Origin: Chitinophagales bacterium
GTDB taxonomy: Bacteria; Bacteroidota; Bacteroidia; Chitinophagales; UBA2359
Assembly: GCA_020629335.1 (NCBI GenBank)
Contig: JAHDDN010000033.1
Coordinates: 7,358-22,809, forward strand
DNA length: 15,452 bases
Reading direction: 5' to 3'
The notes beneath the pieces were generated by a model that searched no databases, was not told the DNA's origin, and was given only the letters and a program-made list of their open reading frames with translations. The stretch's first letter is position 1. Each line of letters begins with the position of its first letter. Below are positions 1 to 6,383 of this stretch, one piece after another. A program made the translations under genes and the position numbers.

Positions 1-1922
1 ACGTATAATTGGCTATTGGCCGAATTGTAAGTCGTATTTGAATAAGCGATGGCTGAACCTTCACAAATGTTTTCGCTATGAGTCGTTTCGTCTCCTGCGT
101 GTGCATCACAACAAACGGGTGATACTAAGGTAATCGTTGCTTCTGCTGTACAGCCATTTCCATCTGTTAATGTTACGGTATATTCCCCGCTACTTAAGCC
201 TTCTATATCTTGGCCTGACATCCCATTACTCCATGCGTAAGTGTAAGGCGCTGTGGTTGGAGATTCTACATTCATCCAGATTCCACCATCATTGCCTGCG
301 CAAGTTGGATCATCATACATCACCGTTAAAACTGGATTGGGGTGAACATAGAAGAACGATTCTATTAATTCCCAGCAATCTTCATTAATGCCATCTAAGT
401 AGGCATTGATATCTAAGGCATTTGTATAGCTACTTGCGTCTATAGTACCATAAGTACCTGCTGCATAATTATAAGAACATACACTATAATATCCCGAGCT
501 TGGATAAGGGAAAGAAGCCACATCATTAATATCATCGCTATAAGCTAAGATGTTATTATTCGTTCCATCAATTAAAATGAATAATTGATTATTGTTGGTA
601 TTATAAGTAGTGTTCGTATAATCAATTTCAGAGCCATGACAAATATCTTTGCTATTGGCATCATCACCAGCATTCGTATCACAGCATTCTGGCGCATTTA
701 GAGTAACACTTAACTCATCCGAACATCCATTCCCATCTGTAACAGTAACTGTATAAACGCCTTCGCCTAAGCCTTCTATATCTTGACCTGACATCCCATT
801 ACTCCATGTGTAAGTGTAAGGCGCTGCGGTTGGAGATTCCACATTCATCCAGATACCTCCATCATTGCCTGCGCAAGTTGGGTCATCATACATCACCGTT
901 AAAACTGGATTAGGATGAATATTAAAAAAGGCCTCAGATATACTCCAACATGGATCATCTACTGATTCTTCTAAGTGGGTGCTAATTGCAATAGCATTCG
1001 TAAAAGTAGAGAAATCAAGCTCTCCATAAAGCGCACTATTATAGTTGAATGCACAGACAGAATAATAACCACTTGTAGCTGTAAATCCAGACACATCATT
1101 TATATCATGGCTGTATGCTAAGATTTCATTATTGAATGTACTGGCATCTACTAAAACAAATACTTGTTTGTAGTCCTCATTAAAAGAAGTATTGCTATAA
1201 TTGATAGGAGTTCCTTGACAAATATCTGATGCTGTTGCATCCTCGCCAGCATTAGCAGCGCAGCAGTTCAAGTTTACGATGTCGATACTTTCTGTAATCG
1301 TGCAATTAGTCGTCATGTCTAATGCTGTTACAGTATAAGTTCCTTCTACAGTTACGTCTAAAGAAGATCCGATAGAACCGTTATTCCACTCAAACATATA
1401 AGGGCCTGTGCCTTCTGTCACGTAGGCCGTAATATTGGCACTGCATTCGCCAGCTGTTGGCAGTAGGAAAATGCCAAATTCACCCACTTCGAAATCACAT
1501 TCTGTAAAATCGTAGCAGCTTAAATCACCAATATTAAATTGATCAATTACATCATTGAGTTGCATTCCATCTGTAATAGTCAAGGATGGATACAGTATGT
1601 TATCGTAATTAAAAGCGCAAAGGGTATAGTTTCCTGCGCCAGGGTAGTTTAATGTTGTGGGATTAGTACTCACATCTAAAATAGTTGGATTAGGTTGATC
1701 CACTTCAAAGATGACGTACACTTGTACAAAATCGCCTGCTGAATTATAATCCGTATTTTGGTAGACGATTTCATCACCTAAACAAATATTACTGCATTCG
1801 GCAGTACCCGCATTTGCTAGGCAAATTGGTTTAATCTCACCATTTAACTCTGTTGCATTGAGGGACATAGTCATACTAGCCATCACCATCAATAGCAGCC
1901 CATAGATAAAAGGAGCTTTCAT
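1..1922 (-). CDS. SprB-repeat surface protein, 3' end beyond the window (partial)
   Basis: An open frame of 640 codons runs from ATG at 1922 to the left edge without a stop. I translated it in full. It begins with a Sec signal peptide (MKAPFIYGLLLMVMASMTMS). The rest is built of about 190-residue units, each opening with a Cys plus NAG motif (three of them with a CC pair). The first part of each unit has conserved NILAYSxDINDV and GYYSVCAFNY-like motifs. The second part resembles SprB repeats (PF13573): DPTCAGNDGGIWM, PYTYTWSNGMSG, YTVTVTDGNGC. Three full units and part of a fourth are visible. SprB-repeat proteins of Bacteroidota are large cell-surface adhesins, some used in gliding and usually exported by T9SS. 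The C-terminal sorting domain would lie outside the window, so the secretion route is inferred. The gene follows 2231-3379 on the same strand after 308 bp, so it probably has its own transcript. Confidence 0.85.
   Translation of the reverse strand, partial: MKAPFIYGLLLMVMASMTMSLNATELNGEIKPICLANAGTAECSNICLGDEIVYQNTDYNSAGDFVQVYVIFEVDQPNPTILDVSTNPTTLNYPGAGNYTLCAFNYDNILYPSLTITDGMQLNDVIDQFNIGDLSCYDFTECDFEVGEFGIFLLPTAGECSANITAYVTEGTGPYMFEWNNGSIGSSLDVTVEGTYTVTALDMTTNCTITESIDIVNLNCCAANAGEDATASDICQGTPINYSNTSFNEDYKQVFVLVDASTFNNEILAYSHDINDVSGFTATSGYYSVCAFNYNSALYGELDFSTFTNAIAISTHLEESVDDPCWSISEAFFNIHPNPVLTVMYDDPTCAGNDGGIWMNVESPTAAPYTYTWSNGMSGQDIEGLGEGVYTVTVTDGNGCSDELSVTLNAPECCDTNAGDDANSKDICHGSEIDYTNTTYNTNNNQLFILIDGTNNNILAYSDDINDVASFPYPSSGYYSVCSYNYAAGTYGTIDASSYTNALDINAYLDGINEDCWELIESFFYVHPNPVLTVMYDDPTCAGNDGGIWMNVESPTTAPYTYAWSNGMSGQDIEGLSSGEYTVTLTDGNGCTAEATITLVSPVCCDAHAGDETTHSENICEGSAIAYSNTTYNSANSQLY
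114..686 (-). repeat. Third unit of the SprB-type protein repeat
   Basis: A 191-codon unit, CC pair at 686-681. It has the same order of motifs as the previous unit: NAGDDA, NILAYSDDINDV, GYYSVCSYNY, HPNPVLTVMYDDPTCAG, WSNGMSGQDIEGL and YTVTLTDGNGC. The fourth unit starts at 113 and leaves the window. Confidence 0.8.
687..1265 (-). repeat. Second unit of the SprB-type protein repeat
   Basis: A 193-codon unit running from the CC pair at 1265-1260 to just before the next CC pair. Its SprB-like part (771-911) is about 95% identical in DNA to the same part of the next unit (198-338; 7 differences in 141 bp). The first half of the unit is much more diverged. Confidence 0.8.
1266..1823 (-). repeat. 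Divergent first unit of the SprB-type protein repeat
   Basis: About 186 codons. It is the most diverged of the tandem units: it starts at CLANAG instead of CC..NAG. It keeps the LCAFNY motif and an SprB-like segment (GPYMFEWNNGS, then EGTYTVTALD). It is recognisable as a unit at the protein level only. Confidence 0.65.
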
Positions 1923-2230
1923 TAATTCTTAATTTAAGTTTGGCGTAAGGAGGGAGCGGTTTAAATAGGGGTAAGCTCTTTCCTTACAAAAAATAATTTA
2001 CTACAATGGGGTGTTGGTTATCCTCTTTGGGTATCGGTTATTAATCAATAAGCAATTGGGGGTAATTTGCGCAAGGGATAGAAGCGGTATGAGGCGTTAG
2101 GTGGATGCTAATGGAGCTTAGCTGGACGTAGGCTGGCCTGAAAGGCAGACAAGTACAGCTTAGCGGAATAGCATACGCGTAGTCTCATAATAGCGGATAG
2201 CCCGACCCGAAGGGTTGCGCCCTAATTATT
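1923..2230. other. Intergenic gap, 308 bp, holding a structured repeat
   Basis: This gap lies between two minus-strand genes. Positions 2069-2222 are one copy of the dispersed structured repeat, listed separately; it ends 8 bp from the stop codon of the 2231-3379 gene. Positions 1923-2068 should carry the promoter of the SprB-repeat gene. I see no good match there to the Bacteroidota -33/-7 pattern, and no further gene or RNA. Confidence 0.6.
2069..2222 (+). repeat. Dispersed structured repeat, copy 1
   Basis: 154 bp, starting GCGCAAGGGATAG and ending CCCGACCCGAAGGG-TTGCGCCC. The ends can pair (GCGCAA with TTGCGC). Inside, TATGAGGC (2088-2095) pairs with GTCTCATA (2182-2189), with one G-T wobble. 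GCCT-GAA-AGGC (2136-2146) forms a small hairpin. The other copies keep the same stems with different base pairs (see 10764-10919 and 6165-6383). No open frame is apparent. The family is clear from comparison within the window; its function is unknown. Confidence 0.85.
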
Positions 2231-3379
2231 TTATTTTAGTAAAGGCAAATTGCCATTAATTAGTACATTATTATTTAGTAGTAGTTGGTAGTAATATAAG
2301 CCATTTGGCAAGCTTTGTCCTTCTTTCGTTTGGCCATTCCAAGCGAAGTGATTGAAGGTACCAGTATTTTGGTAAACTGCTTGACCGTTGGTATTAAATA
2401 TCATGAAGTTGATTTTTTCATTTCCGAAGCATTCTTGGATATTGTTTATTTCTAGAACGTATGCGGCGTTTTTTTCAACTGCTTTAATGATTTGAAGATC
2501 GCAATCTAAATCATTAATACTTGTGTTTTCTTCTTCGCAATCTCCCACCTTAATAGTGACTGGGGCGCTATCACAATTACCTGCCAGATCACATGCGGAT
2601 ACAATTAATTCATCTTCGCCTTCCAAATCGGGGGTTGGAGTATAGCGGAAGCAATTATTTGGTAAGAGTGTGATCGTACAATTGAAGTTGAAGGCCACAT
2701 TAGTAAGTTGGTAATCAGCATTTAAATTACAGAAGTCAGGACAAACCTCAACCGGCAGAATCTCGGGGGTACAGAGCACTATTTCGTCATTCAGACATTC
2801 GCCAGCATTTGAGGAGCATTCAGGTAGACCAATACCGAAGTTTTGATCCCATGAATTTATATTTCCGCCTCCTAAAGTAGTAATTTGGTTACTTACATTA
2901 GAACTGACCGAATTGGGTGGGAAGAATGGATCTGTTTGATCTATCAGCCAAATTGGGCCAGTACAAACGCCATTATTTTTGAAAGTAAAAAGAATGGTTT
3001 CTTCTCCTTCTACATAAGGTATATCGCTTGTACCCAAACTCGAAAGGCCAATGGAGATATAATCACAGGAAGGATTTTCTTCTGGGCTGGCAACAAATGA
3101 ATTATTTGACCAATCGCCATGAATGCTTTGAAGGTCTGCAAACTCAAAACCTCCAGTAGGAACAACCAATGTTACTTGGGCTGTTGCTGTAATTCCCTCA
3201 GAATCAGGCCAACTAACATCAGGTATTAAAGAAACTTGGTAAGTCTCTACATCACTTAATAGTTGTATTTTATACGTTACTTGTGCATCTGATGCCGCAC
3301 AGATAAGTAGTAAAAACAAGAATGAGGGGATATATTGAGGTAAAAAGGTTTTACTCATTACTCTAAGTTTTGATTGCAT
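2231..3379 (-). CDS. Secreted surface protein with CHU_C/type B T9SS-like C-terminus
   Basis: 382 residues. A signal peptide (hydrophobic SFLFLLLICAAS, cleavage near ASDA/QV) is followed by a beta-rich N-terminal domain (about 35-165). Next comes a Cys-containing segment (about 188-240), then a cadherin/Ig-like segment (about 228-278; CFRYTPTPDLEGEDELIV, then CDLAGNCDSAPVTIKV), as in PF17963-type domains. The end (about 320-382; FMIFNTNGQAVYQ, FAWNGQTKEGQSLPNGLYYY) matches the CHU_C / gliding-motility-associated C-terminal pattern used as a type B T9SS sorting signal. The likely role is a cell-surface or secreted structural/adhesive protein; no catalytic motif is seen. The start is uncertain. 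ATG at 3379 has AAAGG upstream, but a -7-like element at 3394-3401 would put transcription start near 3387, favouring Met-8 (3358), which also gives a more ordinary signal peptide. Confidence 0.8.
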   Translation of the reverse strand: MQSKLRVMSKTFLPQYIPSFLFLLLICAASDAQVTYKIQLLSDVETYQVSLIPDVSWPDSEGITATAQVTLVVPTGGFEFADLQSIHGDWSNNSFVASPEENPSCDYISIGLSSLGTSDIPYVEGEETILFTFKNNGVCTGPIWLIDQTDPFFPPNSVSSNVSNQITTLGGGNINSWDQNFGIGLPECSSNAGECLNDEIVLCTPEILPVEVCPDFCNLNADYQLTNVAFNFNCTITLLPNNCFRYTPTPDLEGEDELIVSACDLAGNCDSAPVTIKVGDCEEENTSINDLDCDLQIIKAVEKNAAYVLEINNIQECFGNEKINFMIFNTNGQAVYQNTGTFNHFAWNGQTKEGQSLPNGLYYYQLLLNNNVLINGNLPLLK

Positions 3380-3393
3380 AAAAACGCCTTTTA

Positions 3394-3401
3394 CAAAATT
3401 A
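3394..3401 (-). promoter_or_regulatory. Bacteroidota -7 element (TAATTTTG)
   Basis: On the minus strand the sequence reads TAATTTTG, an exact match to the Bacteroidota -7 consensus TAnnTTTG, just upstream of the 2231-3379 gene. A good -33 TTTG is not evident at the usual distance, so the call rests on the -7 box and its position. Confidence 0.4.
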
Positions 3402-3656
3402 CTGCTAAATTATTAAAAATTGTTGTTAAAAACAATTTCTCTTAACATAATGCTTAAATGAATAGGCGAATAGAACTAAATGGTGGAGCAATGAATATTA
3501 ATCAGTTTATTTATACAGGTTTACACATCATATTTAAACTATACAAACCACTGATTTTGAGTCAGTACCTTTATTAGACTGTCATATGACATAAAAGCCA
3601 CACTTACAATGAATTAATTGAATATATGGCGACATTTAATTGTCTTCAATATCAAG

Positions 3657-4691
3657 CTAGTAAAATAAAGGGGGATTTAAAGAAAGGTTAGCAAAAAAGC
3701 GAGCAGGTAGTATGTGTTGATCCTCTTTAAACAAGTACATCTCCCTATTTTTATCGAGCATGGGAACATGAGGATTTTTGGCACTATTCCAAGTTTTTGG
3801 AATAAAGGGCATATCGTGTATCAATTGATTTTGAATCAAATGGCGGATTTGCTCCCCATCTATTCCTAATTGAAGCTGTACAAATTGGCCATAATCTAAT
3901 AATTGGATGACTTCTAAGGCGACAATGCCATGAGAATACTTACTAAATGGATCTGCTTCTGTATTAAAGTAGCCAAATCGAGATGGATAGGATTCATCAT
4001 CTCTAATGCGTTTGGTACCTTTGGCTCTTGGATCACCTGTCCAAAGTATGTTAGTAACAGCAAAGAGGGTGTTTTCATATCTAAAGCCAAATTTGAAGCC
4101 TCCTGTTCGGAATTTGTCTCTTCCTTGACCTGCTAGAAAATCATTTTCCATCATCAAGTAAAAATCATTGATTTCTATTCCTACTATGCCTGATTTTTGG
4201 GAAGTACCAATATTATCTCTATACCAAAGGTAAGTATAAGCTACTGTATAGGGGCGATCAGAGAAATTGCTAAGGGGATTAAAATACTTGATCAACTCAG
4301 TTGAGTCAGCTGCATAAGCGGGTGCTGCCAATCCTAATGCCCCAGAAGCGCCTAAAGCAAACTGCGATTCCCATTTTTTATCATTAGGTCCAAATGTATT
4401 CAATGCCCAAAATCCTGTCCAACTAGCATTGAACTGCACAGGATCGTATAGATAATAAACTCCCAAATTGAGTCCCAAACGGTTGATTTTAGTACCAACA
4501 CTCATGCTGACTCCCAATTTAACGCCTACTTCATTCCAATGGAAGCTTTGAGCATCGATTGGCTGAAGCATGACAAAGCCGATCAAACAACTAATCAATA
4601 TTTTTTTAACTTCACTCAAATTAATACATTTACACAAGCAATGGATAATGAACTCATTTAAAGTTTTATAATGAAGCTGAAAAATAGCCAT
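3657..4691 (-). CDS. Secreted protein resembling polymorphic toxin type 23 domain; start uncertain
   Basis: 344 codons from the first ATG. Residues 28-47 (VKKILISCLIGFVMLQPIDA) are a signal peptide ending before QS. The mature part carries the conserved-looking blocks YLWYRDNIGTSQKSG (154-168), END (182-184), FRTGGF (194-199), WTGDPR (217-222), SHG (253-255), GIDGEQIRH (276-284) and HDMPFIP (292-298). From memory these match the Bacteroidota family named polymorphic toxin type 23 domain (PF15528). There is no Rhs or other delivery domain: the domain stands alone behind a Sec signal. The 27 residues ahead of the signal peptide are abnormal, and the first 14 codons lie in a repeat shared with other loci. 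The true start is more likely the in-frame TTG at 4619-4617 or a nearby rare codon. Export is well supported. Toxin activity is not shown, and no immunity gene is recognised next to it. Confidence 0.6.
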   Translation of the reverse strand: MAIFQLHYKTLNEFIIHCLCKCINLSEVKKILISCLIGFVMLQPIDAQSFHWNEVGVKLGVSMSVGTKINRLGLNLGVYYLYDPVQFNASWTGFWALNTFGPNDKKWESQFALGASGALGLAAPAYAADSTELIKYFNPLSNFSDRPYTVAYTYLWYRDNIGTSQKSGIVGIEINDFYLMMENDFLAGQGRDKFRTGGFKFGFRYENTLFAVTNILWTGDPRAKGTKRIRDDESYPSRFGYFNTEADPFSKYSHGIVALEVIQLLDYGQFVQLQLGIDGEQIRHLIQNQLIHDMPFIPKTWNSAKNPHVPMLDKNREMYLFKEDQHILPARFFANLSLNPPLFY

Positions 4692-4725
4692 TTTCTAAGC
4701 CAGTAGGAAAACTTTAAATGAGTTC
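4650..4725. repeat. Short inverted repeat with 18-bp arms
   Basis: GAACTCATTTAAAGTTTT (4650-4667) is repeated in perfect inverted form at 4708-4725, with about 40 bp between. The right arm recurs at 5124-5141, and a 19-bp version of the left arm (CTCATTTAAAGTTTTATAA) lies at 14556-14574 over the start of the Uma2 gene. The left arm is inside the 5' end of the 3657-4691 frame. Confidence 0.7.
4690..4725 (+). repeat. 36-bp direct repeat, first copy
   Basis: Matches 5106-5141 at 32 of 36 positions (ATTTTCTAAG..., ending AAAACTTTAAATGAGTTC). The two copies flank a 380-bp stretch that contains the MITE-like element. Confidence 0.7.
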
Positions 4726-4898
4726 AATGTAAGCCCTTAACATAAATAATCGTGCCATCGCTTAAAGAAGGCCGAAATTAAGGAATTTATTGGGCATTTA
4801 AACAATTCTAAGTAGTTGATGGTAATTACTTAAGCTAGGTGAACCGACGAAAGCGGCATTTTGTTACGCATTAAGGATTGTGTATGCTGATAATCTAC

Positions 4899-5055
4899 TG
4901 GTTCAATTTATTAGTCCTTGACAGCCCAATTTTTGTCTTTTTACGATTCTACTTCGTTATTTTTTCGTTTCGTAGCCCTGCTATGGGCCTCAAAAATGCC
5001 TTGTATAATCGCAAAAATCCTACAACTTAAAGTCAGAAACTTATAAACTGAACCA
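4899..5055 (+). mobile_element. MITE-like element, copy A, with CTAC target duplication
   Basis: 157 bp, identical to 10496-10652 except for one base. The ends are imperfect inverted repeats of 24 bp (19 matches): TGGTTCA-A-TTTAT-T-AGT... on the left against the complement of ...TGAACCA at 5032-5055. The four bases on either side are CTAC and CTAC, a perfect 4-bp target-site duplication. The element has no coding capacity, so it must move with a transposase encoded elsewhere. A 4-bp duplication with central TA recalls some IS5-like groups, but I cannot assign a family from the ends alone. A small GCCC/GGGC hairpin lies near its middle. Confidence 0.85.
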
Positions 5056-5105
5056 CTACAGGGCTATGGGCCGATAAAATAAGGCAGAAATACGGAAAAT
5101 TAACT

Positions 5106-5141
5106 ATTTTCTAAGTCCGCAGAAAAACTTTAAATGAGTTC
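5106..5141 (+). repeat. 36-bp direct repeat, second copy
   Basis: Partner of 4690-4725 with 4 differences. Its last 18 bp are the shared AAAACTTTAAATGAGTTC arm. Confidence 0.7.
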
Positions 5142-5169
5142 TATACATAAATGAGCAATATTGCCGTTC

Positions 5170-5199
5170 TTGAATAGGTATATTGATAGAGCAATTTTG
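5170..5199 (+). promoter_or_regulatory. Possible Bacteroidota promoter for the LRR gene
   Basis: TTG at 5170-5172 is followed after 19 bp by CAATTTTG (5192-5199), one base from the -7 consensus TAnnTTTG. Transcription start would fall near 5207, leaving a leader of about 20 nt before ATG at 5226. Confidence 0.35.
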
Positions 5200-5225
5200 T
5201 AACCCTTTTACCGCAATGAATTAAA

Positions 5226-5651
5226 ATGAAAAACTTCTTCCTCCTCACTTGGGTTTTATTATTGGGCAGTTTAACACTATCTGCACAATGCAAAAAATGT
5301 AATTCTTTTGAAGATGCCTTATATGCGCCTGAGGTGGTCAAAGAACTTAAAATCAATAGCTTGATTCATGGGGTAAAATTAGATAGCATTCCTCAAGATA
5401 TTGCGATATTATGTGGTTTAGAAGTACTGTATTTAACGGATCATGATCTCACCAGCTTACCAGAAGAAATAGGCCAATTGCACGAATTAAAAAAGCTATC
5501 CTTAGCAGGTAATCAATTGACTGATTTACCAGAGGATATATACGACTTGAGAAAGATCAAAGAAATCATTCTATTCGGCAATAACTTTGATGATGCCAAG
5601 AAAAAAGAAATCAGAAAACGATTTAGAAAGAGAGTGAAGATTTTATTTTAA
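5226..5651 (+). CDS. Small secreted leucine-rich-repeat protein
   Basis: 141 residues. The signal peptide (MKNFFLLTWVLLLGSLTLSA, cleavage before QC) is followed by a short Cys segment (CKKC, 22-25), then leucine-rich repeats. The clearest are at 65-87 (LEVLYLTDHDLTSLPEEIG) and 88-110 (LKKLSLAGNQLTDLPEDIY), a third is partial at 111-121, and a weaker one precedes them (about 41-64). The C-terminus is very basic (KKKEIRKRFRKRVK). The repeats are of the LxxLPxxI type found in binding modules, so an extracytoplasmic protein-binding role is likely but the partner is unknown. The start is well placed because it gives a clean signal peptide. The next gene begins 57 bp downstream on the same strand. 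Confidence 0.8.
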   Translation: MKNFFLLTWVLLLGSLTLSAQCKKCNSFEDALYAPEVVKELKINSLIHGVKLDSIPQDIAILCGLEVLYLTDHDLTSLPEEIGQLHELKKLSLAGNQLTDLPEDIYDLRKIKEIILFGNNFDDAKKKEIRKRFRKRVKILF

Positions 5652-5664
5652 AAACTTAACTCGC

Positions 5665-5677
5665 TGTACTTAGTACA
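5665..5677. promoter_or_regulatory. Palindrome TGTACT-T-AGTACA upstream of the NTF2-like gene
   Basis: A perfect 6+1+6 palindrome lies immediately before TATTTTTA (5679-5686), a one-mismatch match to the Bacteroidota -7 box, and 32 bp before ATG at 5709. Its place suits an operator, but chance cannot be excluded for a 13-bp site. Confidence 0.25.
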
Positions 5678-5708
5678 CTATTTTTATAACCATTAAATTT
5701 TATACTAA

Positions 5709-6080
5709 ATGAGTATTCTTAAAAATGCACAAGACCTATGCGCCTTGATGGGCCAAGGTAAATCCATGGAAGCTTTTGAAAAGTATTACCACGATAATGT
5801 AACTGTTGTAGAAGCAACGGGTGAAACGCGTGAAGGAAAGGATTCACAACGCGAAGCAATCCAACAATGGCAAGGTATGGTGAAAGAGTTTCACGGTGGC
5901 GGAATCGGCAGTATTGCAGTTGATGAAGCCAATGGAATCACGACTGTTCAATCTTGGACAGACATCACCAATGCACAAGGAAATCGTTTGAAATTAGAAG
6001 AGGTCGCTGTTCAGAAATGGGAAGGCGATCAAATCATCCACGAACGTTTCTATTACAACCCAGGTAACTGGGGCGGATAA
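5709..6080 (+). CDS. SnoaL-like / NTF2-fold protein
   Basis: 123 residues, the usual length for a single NTF2-like (SnoaL, PF12680/PF20409-type) domain. The pattern is typical: an N-terminal helix (about 5-27, ending EAFEKYYHDNVTVVEA), REGKDSQREAIQQW (41-54), then strands including GITTVQSWTDI (76-86) and LEEVAVQKWEGDQIIHERFYYNP (about 96-118). There is no signal peptide, so it is cytoplasmic. Family members are ketosteroid-isomerase-like enzymes or ligand-binding proteins of varied function; nothing in the sequence fixes a substrate. A strong terminator follows after 32 bp, so transcription ends here. The palindrome at 5665-5677 may regulate it. Confidence 0.85.
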   Translation: MSILKNAQDLCALMGQGKSMEAFEKYYHDNVTVVEATGETREGKDSQREAIQQWQGMVKEFHGGGIGSIAVDEANGITTVQSWTDITNAQGNRLKLEEVAVQKWEGDQIIHERFYYNPGNWGG

Positions 6081-6112
6081 TCTCCTCCACAAAGACAAAA
6101 GGTTGAAAAATG

Positions 6113-6142
6113 GGCTTTCGAGAAATCGGAAGCCTTTTTTTT
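6113..6142 (+). terminator. Rho-independent terminator
   Basis: Stem GGCTTTCGA (6113-6121) pairs with TCGGAAGCC (6126-6134), 9 pairs with one G-T, around a GAAA tetraloop, followed directly by eight T (6135-6142). It closes the 5226-6080 pair of genes. Confidence 0.92.
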
Positions 6143-6164
6143 AAGTAGCTAAAGTTAATTATTA

Positions 6165-6383
6165 GGGCGCATCCCATTATTTTTTTGGCCGTTTGGGCGC
6201 ACACTTTGGAACGCCCCTACATAAACGGCCAAAAAAATAATGGGTCGGGCTATTCGTTCTTATGTGGCTGTTCAGCAGCTATTACGCTAAGGCCCACTTG
6301 TCTGCCACTGCGTGGCCAGCCTGCGTGTACCTAAGCTCCATAAGCTACTTCTCGACGCCACATACCACTACTATCCCTTGCGC
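6165..6383 (-). repeat. Dispersed structured repeat, copy 3, with 66-bp hairpin insert
   Basis: Read on the minus strand it starts GCGCAAGGGATAG (from 6383) and ends GGGATGCGCCC (at 6165), as in the other copies. Stem TATGTGGC/GCCACATA (6357-6364 with 6261-6268) and hairpin GCCAC-TGC-GTGGC (6304-6316) correspond to the stems of copies 1 and 2 with changed but still paired bases. In place of the GAA loop of CCC-GAA-GGG there are 66 bp (6176-6241) forming a long hairpin. Without that insert the copy would be 156 bp, the same as copy 2. It fills most of the 345-bp gap between the terminator at 6142 and the amidohydrolase gene. Confidence 0.85.
6173..6244. repeat. 72-bp nested hairpin inside repeat copy 3
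   Basis: The arms 6173-6194 and 6223-6244 are perfect 22-bp inverted repeats (CCC + ATTATTTTTTTGGCCGTTT on the left). The 28-bp loop holds an inner stem GGGCG/CGCCC (6195-6199, 6212-6216). The outer CCC/GGG pairs belong to the repeat family; the inner 19 bp of each arm are extra. Confidence 0.9.

Larger units (their letters stand above)
4692..5225. other. Repeat-rich gap of 534 bp between divergent genes
   Basis: The gap separates the minus-strand gene ending its 5' side at 4691 from the plus-strand gene at 5226. It holds a MITE-like element (4899-5055), two copies of a 36-bp direct repeat (4690-4725 and 5106-5141) and the probable promoter of the 5226 gene (5170-5199). Positions 4726-4898 and 5056-5105 contain no open frame or structure that I recognise. 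Confidence 0.6.

Noticed and set aside
1..1922. Tandem repeats considered as a CRISPR or satellite array
   Set aside because: The repeat period (about 575 bp) is a multiple of three, the frame stays open throughout, and most differences in the best-matching blocks are silent, so these are protein-domain repeats.
2069..2222. Structured repeat considered as a retron msr-msd, group II intron fragment or IscB-type guide RNA
   Set aside because: No reverse transcriptase, IscB/TnpB or HNH gene lies near any copy, no domain V-like sequence is seen, and four copies in 15 kb are too many for such loci. It remains an unassigned element.
2885..3100. Plus-strand open frame of 71 codons
   Set aside because: It lies wholly inside, and antisense to, the well-supported secreted-protein gene 2231-3379, has no signal or domain, and has no ribosome-binding site of note.
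4650..5141. Interval between the inverted AAAACTTTAAATGAGTTC arms considered as a composite transposon
   Set aside because: It contains no transposase, and no target duplication is seen at the outer ends. The only well-defined mobile unit inside is the 157-bp MITE-like element.
5141..5356. Minus-strand open frame overlapping the start of the LRR gene
   Set aside because: It is antisense to the signal-peptide region of a convincing gene and covers its probable promoter; composition looks non-coding.
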